From: Shimia sp040370365
Lineage (GTDB): Bacteria; Pseudomonadota; Alphaproteobacteria; Rhodobacterales; Rhodobacteraceae
Reading direction: 5' to 3'
Length of the DNA stretch: 64,000 nt
Assembly (NCBI RefSeq): GCF_040370365.1
Contig: NZ_BAABWQ010000001.1
Coordinates: 868,001-932,000, forward strand
Part shown: positions 52,844 through 62,491 of the stretch, piece after piece
How the letters are laid out: each line of letters starts with the position of its first letter
Position numbering within the stretch: position 1 is the first letter of the stretch
Program-made: the position numbers and the translations under genes
Notes under the pieces: model-generated
The model's database searches: none
Told to the model about the DNA's origin: nothing
Seen by the model: only the letters and a program-made list of their open reading frames with translations

Positions 52844-53582
52844 GGTCACGTCACAAGCCTTTTCAATGTTCCTCAAAAGCGGATTTTTTGATTTGACCAA
52901 TGGCATTCATGAAATGTGAAAACACTTCCGAGCGAACCGTGGAAAATTGGCTTAGTGGAGGTCTTCATCGCAAAGGTGATCACTTTATCGAACGAATACT
53001 AAACTTGAAGGAATTCTCAGAAACCCTTCTGGGCCTATGTGACCGAGTTGCCGATTGCGCTTCATTGGAGCTTATGTATCTCCGAACCACATTGCTCGCA
53101 TACTCACAACGGCAATAGAGAGAAGCTCGTCTCATACAACCCAAACAAAATTATTCTATCCTGAAAGCCTTTGAGATTGCACTGAAGAATGTATGAGGTA
53201 AACCTTGGTTTTAAGCTGGCGAGTTCCCCCACAAGTTACTGACCTATTTAACGATTTCTGAGATCCTCACCGTCAATACTCCTGAAGTGTGCACATTCAC
53301 TGTAAATTTCAGTGTTTCCAGGCAATTTTAGGAGTTACTGGCTCCCTCAAGGCTGCCGCCAGCACAGTAACAATCTTGTATATCGGCAATAAAAACAAAA
53401 ATGCTTTTCGCCAAATTGCTTGGCGCTGCGATCATGCAGGGCCTTCGCCAATGAGCACGTTGTGAACATGCTCTCCTAAAGTCGCCTTTTATCACAGATC
53501 TCACCAAAGTAATCCGCGATTGCGCAATTGCGTTTGGTGGCCCTTTGGGTGCCGCCTCTTGTGCAATTGTGCAGATCTTAAT
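52844..53582. other. Relic-rich gene-poor stretch
   Basis: About 740 bases, AT-richer than the surroundings, between the aldo/keto reductase pseudogene and dnaE2. The only frame of note is the small helix-turn-helix-like one listed separately. The 460 bases before dnaE2 show no gene, RNA or repeat that I can recognise. Confidence 0.5.
52900..53118 (+). CDS. Small helix-turn-helix-like protein, possibly a fragment
   Basis: A 72-residue frame with ERTVENWLSGGLHRKGDHFI, which resembles the recognition-helix segment of small phage- or element-borne DNA-binding proteins (the TAENWLSG type). The N-terminal helix that should precede it is missing or lies in another frame, and no good ribosome binding site is visible. 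It may be a broken gene of a mobile element. Confidence is low. Confidence 0.3.
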   Translation: MAFMKCENTSERTVENWLSGGLHRKGDHFIERILNLKEFSETLLGLCDRVADCASLELMYLRTTLLAYSQRQ

Positions 53583-56500
53583 CTAATGAAAGTCGCGACT
53601 GGGGAACAGCCGTTTCGCCTGATCGCGCGGATGCATGGCGCGCGCCGGGTAGCGCGCGCTTTTCGGTGTGTCATCCGTACGCGAACCTTCAGTGGTTAAG
53701 GCCTCAGGCTGGGGATGGCCGAGTTCTGCAAGCTCATAAGACAAATCCTGAATGTCCTGCGCAATGAGATGCACAACAATACCTTCACGTTGGAGATGGC
53801 CTGTGACACGAAGGAGCCGCCCCCCCATCACAACCCGCTTGAAACGTTCGTAAACCTTCGGCCAGACAATCACATTGCTGACACCCGTTTCATCTTCAAG
53901 CGTAAGAAAGATCACGCCAGACGCCGTGCCAGGGCGTTGGCGCGTGATAACAAGGCCGCAGATGCTGTAATGCCCCAAAGGCACGTCTGATAGCGACGCA
54001 TGCGTAATCAGCCCTGACAGAGACGGACGTAACAATTCCATAGGGTGGGCACGTAGGGTTAAACGGGTGGAAACGTAGTCTGCGACCACTTCTTCGCCCA
54101 AGTGCATATTGGGAAGCAGCACCTCAGGTTCTTGGATGGCTTCCCCATCGAGCGGATCGTTAAATAGTGGCAAAGGTTTAGGGCTTTGAATGGCTTTGAC
54201 TTTCCAAAGCGCCGCCCGACGCGTAAGCCCCATATCTGAAAAGGCGTCCGCCTCTGCCAGCCGTGTCAAAACATCTGGCCGGATGCCGGCCCGCAACCAC
54301 AGCGCCTCGGGGTCGGGGTAACCATTGCCACGCGCCCCTACAATCCAGCCTGCATCCTCTTCTTTGAAACCTTTGATCTGGCGAAACCCAAGCCGGAGGG
54401 CCAAAGCGCCATCTGGACGGCGTTCCAGTGTACTGTCCCATTCAGAGTGATTGATACATATCGGGCGCGTTTCCACCCCATGTTCGCGGATATCGCGCAC
54501 GATCTGTGCAGGAGCGTAGAACCCCATAGGTTGAGAATTGAGCAGCGCACAGCCAAATATCGCCGGATGATGGCATTTTAGCCAAGCTGACACATAGGCC
54601 AACATGGCAAAGGCGGCCGCGTGGCTTTCGGGAAAGCCGTAATCGGCAAAGCCTTCGATTTGCCCAAAACACCGCTCAGCAATCTCAATGTCATAGCCGT
54701 TGTTGAGCATGCCTGCGATAAACTTGTCGCGATGTTTGCCAATTGTCCCCATGCGTCGAAACGATGCAAGGGACCGGCGCAAGTGATCCGCGTCTTCCGG
54801 CGTAAAACCCGCACCAACGACAGCAATCTGCAGAGCCTGTTCCTGAAAAAGCGGCACCCCCAAGGTGCGTTTTGTCACCTCTTCCAGCGCAGGGCCAAAA
54901 GGTTCAGGCGTCTCTAAACCACTGCGCCGACGGATGTAGGGTTGGACCATATCACCTTGGATGGGCCCCGGGCGCACAATGGCGACTTCTATGACCAGAT
55001 CATAAAACTCTCGCGGCTTCATCCGCGGCAGGAAATTCATCTGCGCCCGGCTTTCCACTTGAAAAACGCCCACAGCATCCGCACGGCACAGCATATCATA
55101 GGTAGGCGTGTCTCCTTGCGGGATGGTGTCAATGCTGTGGGTGATCTGTTCGTGTTTCTGCATCAGGGCAAAGGTTTTTTGGATGCAACTCAGCATGCCG
55201 AGCCCGAGCACATCCACCTTAAGGATATGCAGCGCATCAATGTCATCTTTGTCCCAACAAATCACGGTACGATCGTCCATTGCGGCGTTTTCAATCGGCA
55301 CCAACTCATCCAGCCGTCCGCGGGTGATGACAAAACCACCCACATGCTGCGAAAGATGCCTTGGAAAGCCGATAATTTCGCCGATCAAGCGCAGGGTTTG
55401 CATCAAGCGATGGTCATCGGGGTTGAGGCCAAGTTCACGCACACGGTCAAGATCCACGCCGCCGCTGCTCATGCCCCAAATTTGTCCGGACAGCCCTGCG
55501 GTCACATCTTGGCTCAGTCCCATGACCTTGCCGACCTCTCGGATAGCGGCGCGGGTCCGAAAATGGATGACCGTTGCACAAAGCCCGGCGCGGTGGCGGC
55601 CGTACTTCTGGTAAATCCACTGAATCACCTCTTCACGCCGCTCATGTTCAAAATCGACGTCAATGTCAGGCGGCTCACCCCGGTGTTTGGATACAAAACG
55701 TTCAAACACCATGGCGATCATGTCTGGGTGGACGTCGGTGATCCCCAAGAGATAACATAGGATCGAATTGGCCGCAGAACCGCGCCCCTGACACAAAATA
55801 CCTTTGGATTTTGCAAATTGTACAATGTCATACACGGTCAGGAAATAGGCAGGAAATTCCAGTTCCTTGACCACAGCGAGTTCTTTGTTCATCAGCTGGA
55901 CAGCCCTGTCTGGCGGACCATCAGGATAGCGGTGTTTCAGACCTTCGTTGACCAAACGCTCTAGACGCATTTGCGGGGTTTCACTGTCCGTGCTTTCATG
56001 TGGGTATTCATAAGACAGCTCGCTTAAATCAAAGCTGCATTTGTCTGCGATCTCACGTGTCCGGGAGAGGGCCGCCGGGTGGTTATGAAAGACGCGCGCC
56101 ATATCGGCACCTGCCTTTAGGCGGCGCTCACCATTGGATAGGGCGTGGGTGCCGATTTGGTCGATGGTGATGTTTTTGCGCATGCAGGTCAGTACATCAG
56201 CAAGCTGGCGGCGGTTGGCGCGGTGCATAAGTACATCCCCAATGGCCACCATCGGCGCGCAAACCCTTTGGGCCACGAGCGCACAAGCCGCCAGATAGGC
56301 CTGATCACTGCCATCATAAGGTGGCACTGCACCCAAAAACACATTGTGAGGGAAATGCCGGCCAACCGTTTGTATGTCGGCGACGGCGCGCTTTAGTCCC
56401 TTCTGTGGCAGGGCAATCAAGATCATGTCTTTACATGCAGGGATCATGTCTTTGACATAGAGGGTGCAGTCGCCTTTTCCCGCCCGACGTTTCCCTAAAG

Positions 56501-56954
56501 TAAGCAAAGATGTAAGGCGCCCGTACGCTGCTCGATCGCGGGGTAAGACTAACCACTCTACGGTACTATCTGCAAGCACAAGGCGGCAGCCAACGATGAG
56601 TTTTGGCAGCTGTTGCATCACTGGTTTTTGCAAAGCATGGCTCTCACCACATACTTGGCGAGACGAGGCGTCCAACTGTTGTTCAGATCGGATGTGCACC
56701 ACCTCCCGTGTCTCAAGGCGGAGCTGCTTTAAGGCGCTCCAGGCGCGCACAACGCCAGCCAGCGAGTTCCGATCAGTGATGGCGATGCCGGTTAGGCCAA
56801 GCTCTGCGGCGCGCACGATGAGCTCTTCCGGGTGGGAAGCCCCGGTGAGGAATGTGAAATTAGTGGTGACACTAAGCTCCGCATACTCAAGATTCTGGTA
56901 TCGAATTGGCATCTGAGGAGCAACATCTGGTGACGGGCGGAGGGCATCGGTCAT
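53583..56954 (-). CDS. dnaE2: Error-prone DNA polymerase DnaE2
   Basis: A 1123-residue C-family polymerase alpha subunit of the damage-inducible DnaE2/ImuC type. The PHP domain starts YAELSVTTNFTFLTGASHPE. The polymerase active site includes GRGSAANSILCYLLGITDVH and PPDIDVDFEHERREEVIQWI with the catalytic aspartates. RRMGTIGKHRDKFIAGMLNN and a C-terminal OB-fold (YSICGLVITRQRPGTASGVI) follow. It copies damaged DNA with ImuA and ImuB. ATG at 56954 overlaps the imuB stop (ATGA). Confidence 0.96.
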   Translation of the reverse strand: MTDALRPSPDVAPQMPIRYQNLEYAELSVTTNFTFLTGASHPEELIVRAAELGLTGIAITDRNSLAGVVRAWSALKQLRLETREVVHIRSEQQLDASSRQVCGESHALQKPVMQQLPKLIVGCRLVLADSTVEWLVLPRDRAAYGRLTSLLTLGKRRAGKGDCTLYVKDMIPACKDMILIALPQKGLKRAVADIQTVGRHFPHNVFLGAVPPYDGSDQAYLAACALVAQRVCAPMVAIGDVLMHRANRRQLADVLTCMRKNITIDQIGTHALSNGERRLKAGADMARVFHNHPAALSRTREIADKCSFDLSELSYEYPHESTDSETPQMRLERLVNEGLKHRYPDGPPDRAVQLMNKELAVVKELEFPAYFLTVYDIVQFAKSKGILCQGRGSAANSILCYLLGITDVHPDMIAMVFERFVSKHRGEPPDIDVDFEHERREEVIQWIYQKYGRHRAGLCATVIHFRTRAAIREVGKVMGLSQDVTAGLSGQIWGMSSGGVDLDRVRELGLNPDDHRLMQTLRLIGEIIGFPRHLSQHVGGFVITRGRLDELVPIENAAMDDRTVICWDKDDIDALHILKVDVLGLGMLSCIQKTFALMQKHEQITHSIDTIPQGDTPTYDMLCRADAVGVFQVESRAQMNFLPRMKPREFYDLVIEVAIVRPGPIQGDMVQPYIRRRSGLETPEPFGPALEEVTKRTLGVPLFQEQALQIAVVGAGFTPEDADHLRRSLASFRRMGTIGKHRDKFIAGMLNNGYDIEIAERCFGQIEGFADYGFPESHAAAFAMLAYVSAWLKCHHPAIFGCALLNSQPMGFYAPAQIVRDIREHGVETRPICINHSEWDSTLERRPDGALALRLGFRQIKGFKEEDAGWIVGARGNGYPDPEALWLRAGIRPDVLTRLAEADAFSDMGLTRRAALWKVKAIQSPKPLPLFNDPLDGEAIQEPEVLLPNMHLGEEVVADYVSTRLTLRAHPMELLRPSLSGLITHASLSDVPLGHYSICGLVITRQRPGTASGVIFLTLEDETGVSNVIVWPKVYERFKRVVMGGRLLRVTGHLQREGIVVHLIAQDIQDLSYELAELGHPQPEALTTEGSRTDDTPKSARYPARAMHPRDQAKRLFPSRDFH

Positions 56955-58426
56955 GCAAATTCGCCCTGAACAAACCAGCCGGGGTTCTGTGGGGTATAAA
57001 ACAGCCAAAGCCGCCGCCCCTGTCGCGTTTCAACCCGCCAATAATCCCGCAACCCAGAACGCCAGTTATCATCCTCCAACCACCATTCCGGCGCTATACG
57101 TTCGGGACCCGTGGCACGCCCGGTGGTTAAAGACATCCGCCGCCAGCGAAACTGTTTGGGGGGGCGCAGGCCAGTTGCTGCAATGGCTTCTGGTGGGAAC
57201 AGACAGATAGGACGGGGCTTTGTGCTGATCCAAGGGCCGGCGGGGTCTGAGTAAGCGGCAGGTGCAACCATAAAACTACGCTCGGGAATGTGACTGTCAG
57301 CCGCAATAAACTGATGAATATTTTCCAACCCAATCCGAGTTCCAAGACGGGTGACCAAATCATCCAGCCGGTCTCTGCCGCCATCTGACACATGGTTAAG
57401 CTGCTGCACAGGCAAGGTCTCGACCTGTGTGGCCTCTAGGCGCAGTTGATCAATGCCAAACCCCGCGTCGATCTCTGTCAAACCACGTTCAAAAAGCGGA
57501 AGGATGCGCTGTGGATCTCGCAGCGGGCGGGCCAAACGTAGCTCGACCTGCTGTTGGCCCTGATCGACCCGACGTAGAGTCAGGCAAAGCTTACGCGCAC
57601 CCATCCCTTGAGTCTTCAACTTTGCACAAAGCTGGAAAAGCAGCCGCTCTGTGCCCGCCATCACATCGGAGAGCAACCCAATGGGCTCGGGGACGGTCAT
57701 CCGCACCGCATATTGCACCGAAATTGATAGGGGAGAAATCTCCTCCGGTTGCGCGCCCAGAGCCTGATCCAATCGCCCTAAAAGACTGGGACCAAAGCGG
57801 CGGTTCAGTGGCGCACGAGCCGCTTGGACCAGATCGCCAATGCTGCGCAACCCCAACCTCTGCAAGGCCACGGAAATAGGCTCCTCTATACGTAAAGCCG
57901 CCACAGGCAAAGACGTTAAAGCCGACAACATATCGCCGGGTGGGGCAATGCCCTCGCCATAATGCGCCAAGGCCCAAGCCGCGCCCCGTGTGTCTGCGCA
58001 GCCTATGCACGCAGAGAGACCCGCCCGCATCAGACGAGCCTGCATATCGGCCAACATAAGCGCCTCCCCCCCAAACAGATGCGCCGCCCCCGTGATGTCC
58101 ATCACCAGCCCATCTTCCTCCAAGCCGACCCATGGGCAATAGCGCGTCGCCCAGCGACCAAGCAGGCGCAGGAACCGATGATCTTGATCCACATCCGCCT
58201 CACGGCTTTTCAGAATTGGGCAAAAGGCGCGCGCGTCAGCATAAGACATCCCTCGATGCAGCCCCTGTTTAATTGCGGCGGTGTTCAGGCAATAAATCCG
58301 GTTGGTATTTTTCTGGTTCAGCGTCAGTGCAAAGGGCCCATCCACCGGGCGCTGGCGCAAAACCCGATCACTTGCCAGACGGGGAAACCATAACGATACG
58401 ATGCGACGCTGCGTCCCAAAGAACAT
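56951..58426 (-). CDS. imuB: DNA polymerase Y-family protein ImuB
   Basis: A 491-residue ImuB-type protein. It opens RRIVSLWFPRLASDRVLRQR, where true Y polymerases have the catalytic DxDxFFA, so it is a non-catalytic adaptor. LVMDITGAAHLFGGEA keeps the Y-family fold, and a little-finger-like region follows. The C-terminal ERIAPEWWLEDDNWRSGLRD and VETRQGRRLWLFYTPQNPGW are the ImuB tail. It links DnaE2 to the clamp in damage tolerance. The ATG at 58426 follows GGAG and overlaps the imuA 3' end by 59 bases. Confidence 0.94.
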   Translation of the reverse strand: MFFGTQRRIVSLWFPRLASDRVLRQRPVDGPFALTLNQKNTNRIYCLNTAAIKQGLHRGMSYADARAFCPILKSREADVDQDHRFLRLLGRWATRYCPWVGLEEDGLVMDITGAAHLFGGEALMLADMQARLMRAGLSACIGCADTRGAAWALAHYGEGIAPPGDMLSALTSLPVAALRIEEPISVALQRLGLRSIGDLVQAARAPLNRRFGPSLLGRLDQALGAQPEEISPLSISVQYAVRMTVPEPIGLLSDVMAGTERLLFQLCAKLKTQGMGARKLCLTLRRVDQGQQQVELRLARPLRDPQRILPLFERGLTEIDAGFGIDQLRLEATQVETLPVQQLNHVSDGGRDRLDDLVTRLGTRIGLENIHQFIAADSHIPERSFMVAPAAYSDPAGPWISTKPRPICLFPPEAIAATGLRPPKQFRWRRMSLTTGRATGPERIAPEWWLEDDNWRSGLRDYWRVETRQGRRLWLFYTPQNPGWFVQGEFA

Positions 58427-58937
58427 GCCATGCTCCAAGCGTTCCTGATTTGTTCTTTATAAGTTCCCAACTCTGCAGTGTCGAGTCCTCCGCCCGTTGA
58501 TCAGCATCAAAAATCGGGGAACATCGCCACCGAGTTTGCGCCGCATTACTGCCCATGCCGTCAGGAATAATCGCAAGCCCAGTTGATTCTCCAGCCTGCG
58601 CGGCAAGTTGCAAACGCCGCCCTTCGGTCAGACCGATCGGTTTATTTAGGGCCATAACAACAAGTGAGACCGCCTTTGAGCGCAGCGATTCTTCGGCGAT
58701 CGCAAGGGTATCCAATTGGGTTTGTGTGATGCAGACCATCACCTCAGACGGATTCACAAACCCCGCAAATCCCACGGGGTTGATCTGGTGCTTGTCCCAA
58801 CCTTCGCGGATCCACAACACCGGACCACCACACCGCGCCGCGAGGGCAAATGCAAACATGTAAGCCCCAGCACCGCACACCTCATGTGTACGAGTCTTGA
58901 TCGGCGGAAAAAAAGGCACGTTAGAAGCAGACGTCAT
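58368..58937 (-). CDS. imuA: ImuA-like protein
   Basis: A 189-residue RecA-like/SulA-like protein, the first gene of the imuA-imuB-dnaE2 cassette. It has HEVCGAGAYMFAFALAARCG, GPVLWIREGWDKHQINPVGF and LRSKAVSLVVMALNKPIGLT, the core strands of ImuA, and ends WHVLWDAASHRIVMVSPSGK. It is required with ImuB for DnaE2-dependent mutagenesis in other alphaproteobacteria. The cassette is usually LexA-controlled, but I found no clear GTTC-N7-GTTC box upstream. Confidence 0.87.
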   Translation of the reverse strand: MTSASNVPFFPPIKTRTHEVCGAGAYMFAFALAARCGGPVLWIREGWDKHQINPVGFAGFVNPSEVMVCITQTQLDTLAIAEESLRSKAVSLVVMALNKPIGLTEGRRLQLAAQAGESTGLAIIPDGMGSNAAQTRWRCSPIFDADQRAEDSTLQSWELIKNKSGTLGAWHVLWDAASHRIVMVSPSGK

Positions 58938-59318
58938 CCATCAACAATACCATCACCAGACGCGATGTGAAGAGCGCCCGTTGTAGAGCCGAGACTGCAT
59001 AAAGAGCCTCATGTGTGCGCTTTTGGGCGCGCAACTCACTCCGCATCCGCCAAGTCGCGCCGCCTTTTGCGCATCCCTCCCGATCAAAACTCTTCAGATC
59101 TCTTGTCAGGCAACGCCAGCACCATGAATTTCGTTTGACACAGCCCAGTGCGAATTCTAAGACCCGCGAACAATTTATGCGACGACCATTGACCGGAGTA
59201 CGCGCCCATGGCTTGGCTAGATTCCCGCATCCCAAAACGCATTTCGCCTGCGCCATACGACGCGGCCGCAAGACTCCGCGCGCCCCTTCTTAACAGTTTT
59301 TAACCAAGGTGCACTCGA
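58938..59318. other. Divergent region between imuA and speA
   Basis: About 380 bases that should hold both promoters. Frames such as 58921-59271 (minus) are unconvincing. No clear LexA box (GTTC-N7-GTTC or -GATC) is visible. AAGG lies 12 bases before the speA TTG start. Confidence 0.5.
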
Positions 59319-61208
59319 TTGCCTCACAAACTCCCCCTTTCCGCTTCAATCTACGGCATCGACCGTTGGGGAAAAGGGCTCGTCACCACCCTGCAAAATG
59401 GAGATGTGGCCCTCTGTGATCCTGCGAACCCGCATGTGGCGCCCTTTAGCCTACCCGCCATCCTTCAGGATCTGCAACAACGCGGCATTGCCAGCCCCCT
59501 ATTGCTGAGGGTTAAAAGCTTTCTTGAAACCCAAATCGCCCAACTCAATAACGCATTTGACAAGGCCATCGCCCAATACAACTATCGCGCGCCCTATCGC
59601 GGCGTCTTCCCAATCAAGGTCAATCAACAAGCTCAGGTCGTTGACCGCATTGTCGATTTTGGCCGCCAGTATGATTTTGGTCTGGAAGCGGGTTCCAAAC
59701 CAGAGCTCGTGATTGCGCTGGCGCACAAATTATCCAAAGACGCGCTCATTGTATGTAACGGCGTAAAGGATGCTGAATTTGTACGGCTTGCAATCCTATC
59801 TCTACGGCTCGGATTTAATACGGTGATCGTGCTGGAAAGCCCCAAAGAAGCAGAAATCGTAATCGAGGTGGCTCAAGAGCTAGGCATAGACCCGCTGTTG
59901 GGGGTGCGTGTAAAACTGACCAATCAGATCAGTGGAAAATGGCAAAGCAGTTCTGGCGATCGCTCCGCATTTGGCATGAACACAGATCAATTGATGCGAG
60001 TGGTGGACCGCTTGCGCGGCGTTGGCCTGCTGCATTGCCTCAAACTGCAACATTCGCACTTGGGAAGCCAGGTGCCAGACGTTAACGACGTGCGGCGCGC
60101 CGCAACTGAAGCATGCCGATACTACACAGAAATGACTCACGAGGGGGTGCCGCTCACTCATCTTGACCTCGGCGGCGGTCTGGGGGTGGACTACACAGGC
60201 GAACAGCGGGCCACTGAGAACTCCGTCAACTACACAGTAGAGGAATACTGTTCAAACATCGTAGAAACAGTGGCCTACGCAATGGATGCCGCCAATGCCC
60301 CCCACCCCATTCTGGTGACCGAAAGCGGGCGCGCAGTGTCAGCCACCTCTTCTATGCTTGTGTTTGATGTACTGGAAAGCACTCTGTTTGATGCCCCAGA
60401 CGCACCCAGCGCCCAAAGCGACGACCATCACTTCGTCACTGACCTGGCCGCAGTGCTGAGTTATTTGAAACCGGAGCGGGTTCAAGAATGCTGGAATGAC
60501 GCTCGCTTTTATCGCGACGAATTGCGCGCGCTCTTCCGGCGTGGCCATGTAGATTTGCGCCAAATGGCACGTGCTGAGCGCATCTATCTTAACCTTATGA
60601 CACACATCAAAGATTTGGTTCGGACCACAGAACCTGAGAGCGACCTGAGTGACGAACTCAAAAAGATCGCAGATGTCTACCATTGCAATTTTTCGCTGTT
60701 TCAGTCGCTTCCCGATGTGTGGGCCATTGACCAACTTCACCCGATTGTGCCGCTTCAAATGCTGAACACCCCACCGGATCGCCGAGCGGTACTGTCAGAC
60801 ATCACATGTGACAGCGACGGAAAAATCGATAAGTTCATTCTGGCCAATGAGATCGCCCCCTCTTTACCAGTGCACTCACTGCCCGAAGATCGCCCCTATT
60901 ACCTCGGCGTCTTTTTTGTTGGAGCATACCAAGAAACTCTAGGTGATCTGCACAATCTCTTTGGCGACACCAACGTGGTCACCATCGATCTGCGTGCGGA
61001 TGGTGGCTTTGATCTGCTGCATGAACAAGAAGGGGACACAATTGCAGAGGTACTATCCTATGTTGAGTATGATCCAGCCGACTGTATCGCAGCTTTCCGC
61101 AAGATGGTGGATGAGGCGATTTCTGCAGGTAAACTCGCAACTAGCGAACGTAAGACGTTGATCGGGGCGTACCGCGATTCGATGAATGGCTACACTTATT
61201 TCGAATAA
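59319..61208 (+). CDS. speA: Biosynthetic arginine decarboxylase
   Basis: A 629-residue PLP fold-type III enzyme that decarboxylates arginine to agmatine. The PLP lysine lies in YRGVFPIKVNQQAQVV; further blocks are YDFGLEAGSKPELVIALA, HSHLGSQVPDVNDV, LDLGGGLGVDY and HPILVTESGRAVSA. Length matches bacterial SpeA (630-660). The start is TTG at 59319, with AAGG 9 bases upstream; no ATG fits the family N-terminus. It heads a four-gene polyamine operon that ends with agmatinase. Confidence 0.96.
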   Translation: MPHKLPLSASIYGIDRWGKGLVTTLQNGDVALCDPANPHVAPFSLPAILQDLQQRGIASPLLLRVKSFLETQIAQLNNAFDKAIAQYNYRAPYRGVFPIKVNQQAQVVDRIVDFGRQYDFGLEAGSKPELVIALAHKLSKDALIVCNGVKDAEFVRLAILSLRLGFNTVIVLESPKEAEIVIEVAQELGIDPLLGVRVKLTNQISGKWQSSSGDRSAFGMNTDQLMRVVDRLRGVGLLHCLKLQHSHLGSQVPDVNDVRRAATEACRYYTEMTHEGVPLTHLDLGGGLGVDYTGEQRATENSVNYTVEEYCSNIVETVAYAMDAANAPHPILVTESGRAVSATSSMLVFDVLESTLFDAPDAPSAQSDDHHFVTDLAAVLSYLKPERVQECWNDARFYRDELRALFRRGHVDLRQMARAERIYLNLMTHIKDLVRTTEPESDLSDELKKIADVYHCNFSLFQSLPDVWAIDQLHPIVPLQMLNTPPDRRAVLSDITCDSDGKIDKFILANEIAPSLPVHSLPEDRPYYLGVFFVGAYQETLGDLHNLFGDTNVVTIDLRADGGFDLLHEQEGDTIAEVLSYVEYDPADCIAAFRKMVDEAISAGKLATSERKTLIGAYRDSMNGYTYFE

Positions 61209-61227
61209 CTTTGGTCAGGAGGCTAAA

Positions 61228-62439
61228 ATGGGAAAAACACTCGTCGTAGGCGCAGGTGGTGTAAGCCACGCTGCCGTCCACAAAATGGCGATGAACGCTG
61301 AAATCTTCACAGAGATCACTTTGGCCAGCCGGACCAAATCGAAATGTGATGCCATCGCCAAAAGCGTAAAAGAACGCGTCGGAGTGGACATCAAAACAGC
61401 TCAGCTGGACGCGATGGACATCTCTGCAACTGTAGCGCTGATCAAAGAAACCGATGCCGATATCCTCGTGAACCTCGCGCTGCCGTATCAAGACCTAAAA
61501 CTAATGGATGCCTGCCTTGAAGCCGAGTGCCACTACCTCGACACCGCAAATTACGAGCCCGAAGATGAAGCCAAGTTCGAATACCACTGGCAGTGGGCCT
61601 ATCAGGACAAATTCAAAGAGGCTGGCCTTATAGCCATCCTCGGCTCAGGCTTTGATCCAGGCGTGACATCCGTTTTCGCGACATGGCTGAAGAAACACAA
61701 GCTCGACACCATCCGCCAAATCGACGTGCTGGATGCAAACGGCGGCTCCAACGAGCAAGCATTTGCTACCAACTTCAATCCTGAAATCAATCTTCGCGAA
61801 GTGCTGCAAGAAGCACGCCATTGGGAGCAGGGTGATTGGCAGACCACGCCGGCCATGACCCATAAGGTCGCGTTTGACTTCCCCGGTATTGGCCCAAAAA
61901 ACATGTACCTTATGTATCATGAGGAATTGGAAAGCCTGTCTACCCACTTCCCGGAAATAGAGCGCGCCCGCTTCTGGATGACCTTTGGTGATGCCTATAT
62001 CATGCACGCCAAAGTGCTGGAAAACGTAGGCATGACCCGGATCGACCCAGTGATGCACAATGGCCAAGAGATTATCCCGATCCAATTTCTCAAAACCCTA
62101 CTGCCCGATCCCGGTGATCTTGGCGAGCAGACCAAAGGCAAAGCCTGCATTGGCGACATTGCCACGGGTCAGGCCAAAAACGGCTCGGGTGAAAAAACAT
62201 ACTATATTTACAACATCTGTGATCACGAAGAGTGCTTTGCAGAGGTGGGCTCCCAGGCGGTATCTTACACCACCGGCGTACCGGCTATGATTGGCGCAGC
62301 ACAGGTCTTGAAGGGAAATTGGGCGGAGCCGGGCGTGTGGAACATGGAACAACTCGATCCAGACAATTTCATGGACATGCTGAACGCGCATGGCTTGCCA
62401 TGGCAAGTGCAGGAACTCGACGGCCCAGTCGATTTCTAA
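61228..62439 (+). CDS. Carboxynorspermidine/carboxyspermidine dehydrogenase
   Basis: A 403-residue saccharopine-dehydrogenase-family enzyme. It starts MGKTLVVGAGGVSHAAVHKM, with a nucleotide loop, and has YLDTANYEPEDEAKFEYHWQ, AILGSGFDPGVTSVFATWL and IDVLDANGGSNEQAFATNFN, specific to this subgroup. It condenses putrescine (or diaminopropane) with aspartate semialdehyde using NADPH to give carboxyspermidine (or carboxynorspermidine). ATG at 61228 follows AGGAGG, 19 bases after the speA stop. The next enzyme, NspC, follows after a hairpin. Confidence 0.95.
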   Translation: MGKTLVVGAGGVSHAAVHKMAMNAEIFTEITLASRTKSKCDAIAKSVKERVGVDIKTAQLDAMDISATVALIKETDADILVNLALPYQDLKLMDACLEAECHYLDTANYEPEDEAKFEYHWQWAYQDKFKEAGLIAILGSGFDPGVTSVFATWLKKHKLDTIRQIDVLDANGGSNEQAFATNFNPEINLREVLQEARHWEQGDWQTTPAMTHKVAFDFPGIGPKNMYLMYHEELESLSTHFPEIERARFWMTFGDAYIMHAKVLENVGMTRIDPVMHNGQEIIPIQFLKTLLPDPGDLGEQTKGKACIGDIATGQAKNGSGEKTYYIYNICDHEECFAEVGSQAVSYTTGVPAMIGAAQVLKGNWAEPGVWNMEQLDPDNFMDMLNAHGLPWQVQELDGPVDF

Positions 62440-62447
62440 AATTACCT

Positions 62448-62469
62448 AGGACGGCATTTGTGCCGTCCT
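62448..62469 (+). other. Intra-operon hairpin between dehydrogenase and nspC
   Basis: AGGACGGCA and TGCCGTCCT form an exact 9-bp stem with loop TTTG, 8 bases after the dehydrogenase stop and 22 bases before nspC. No T-run follows, so it probably allows read-through and may set transcript ratios or stability. Confidence 0.6.
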
Positions 62470-62491
62470 CATTGGCCTTGAGGAGCCGCAG

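Noticed and set aside
58938..59140. GATCAAAACTCTTC as a LexA-type box
   Set aside because: Arm sequence and spacing do not match GTTC-N7-GTTC or -GATC on either strand.
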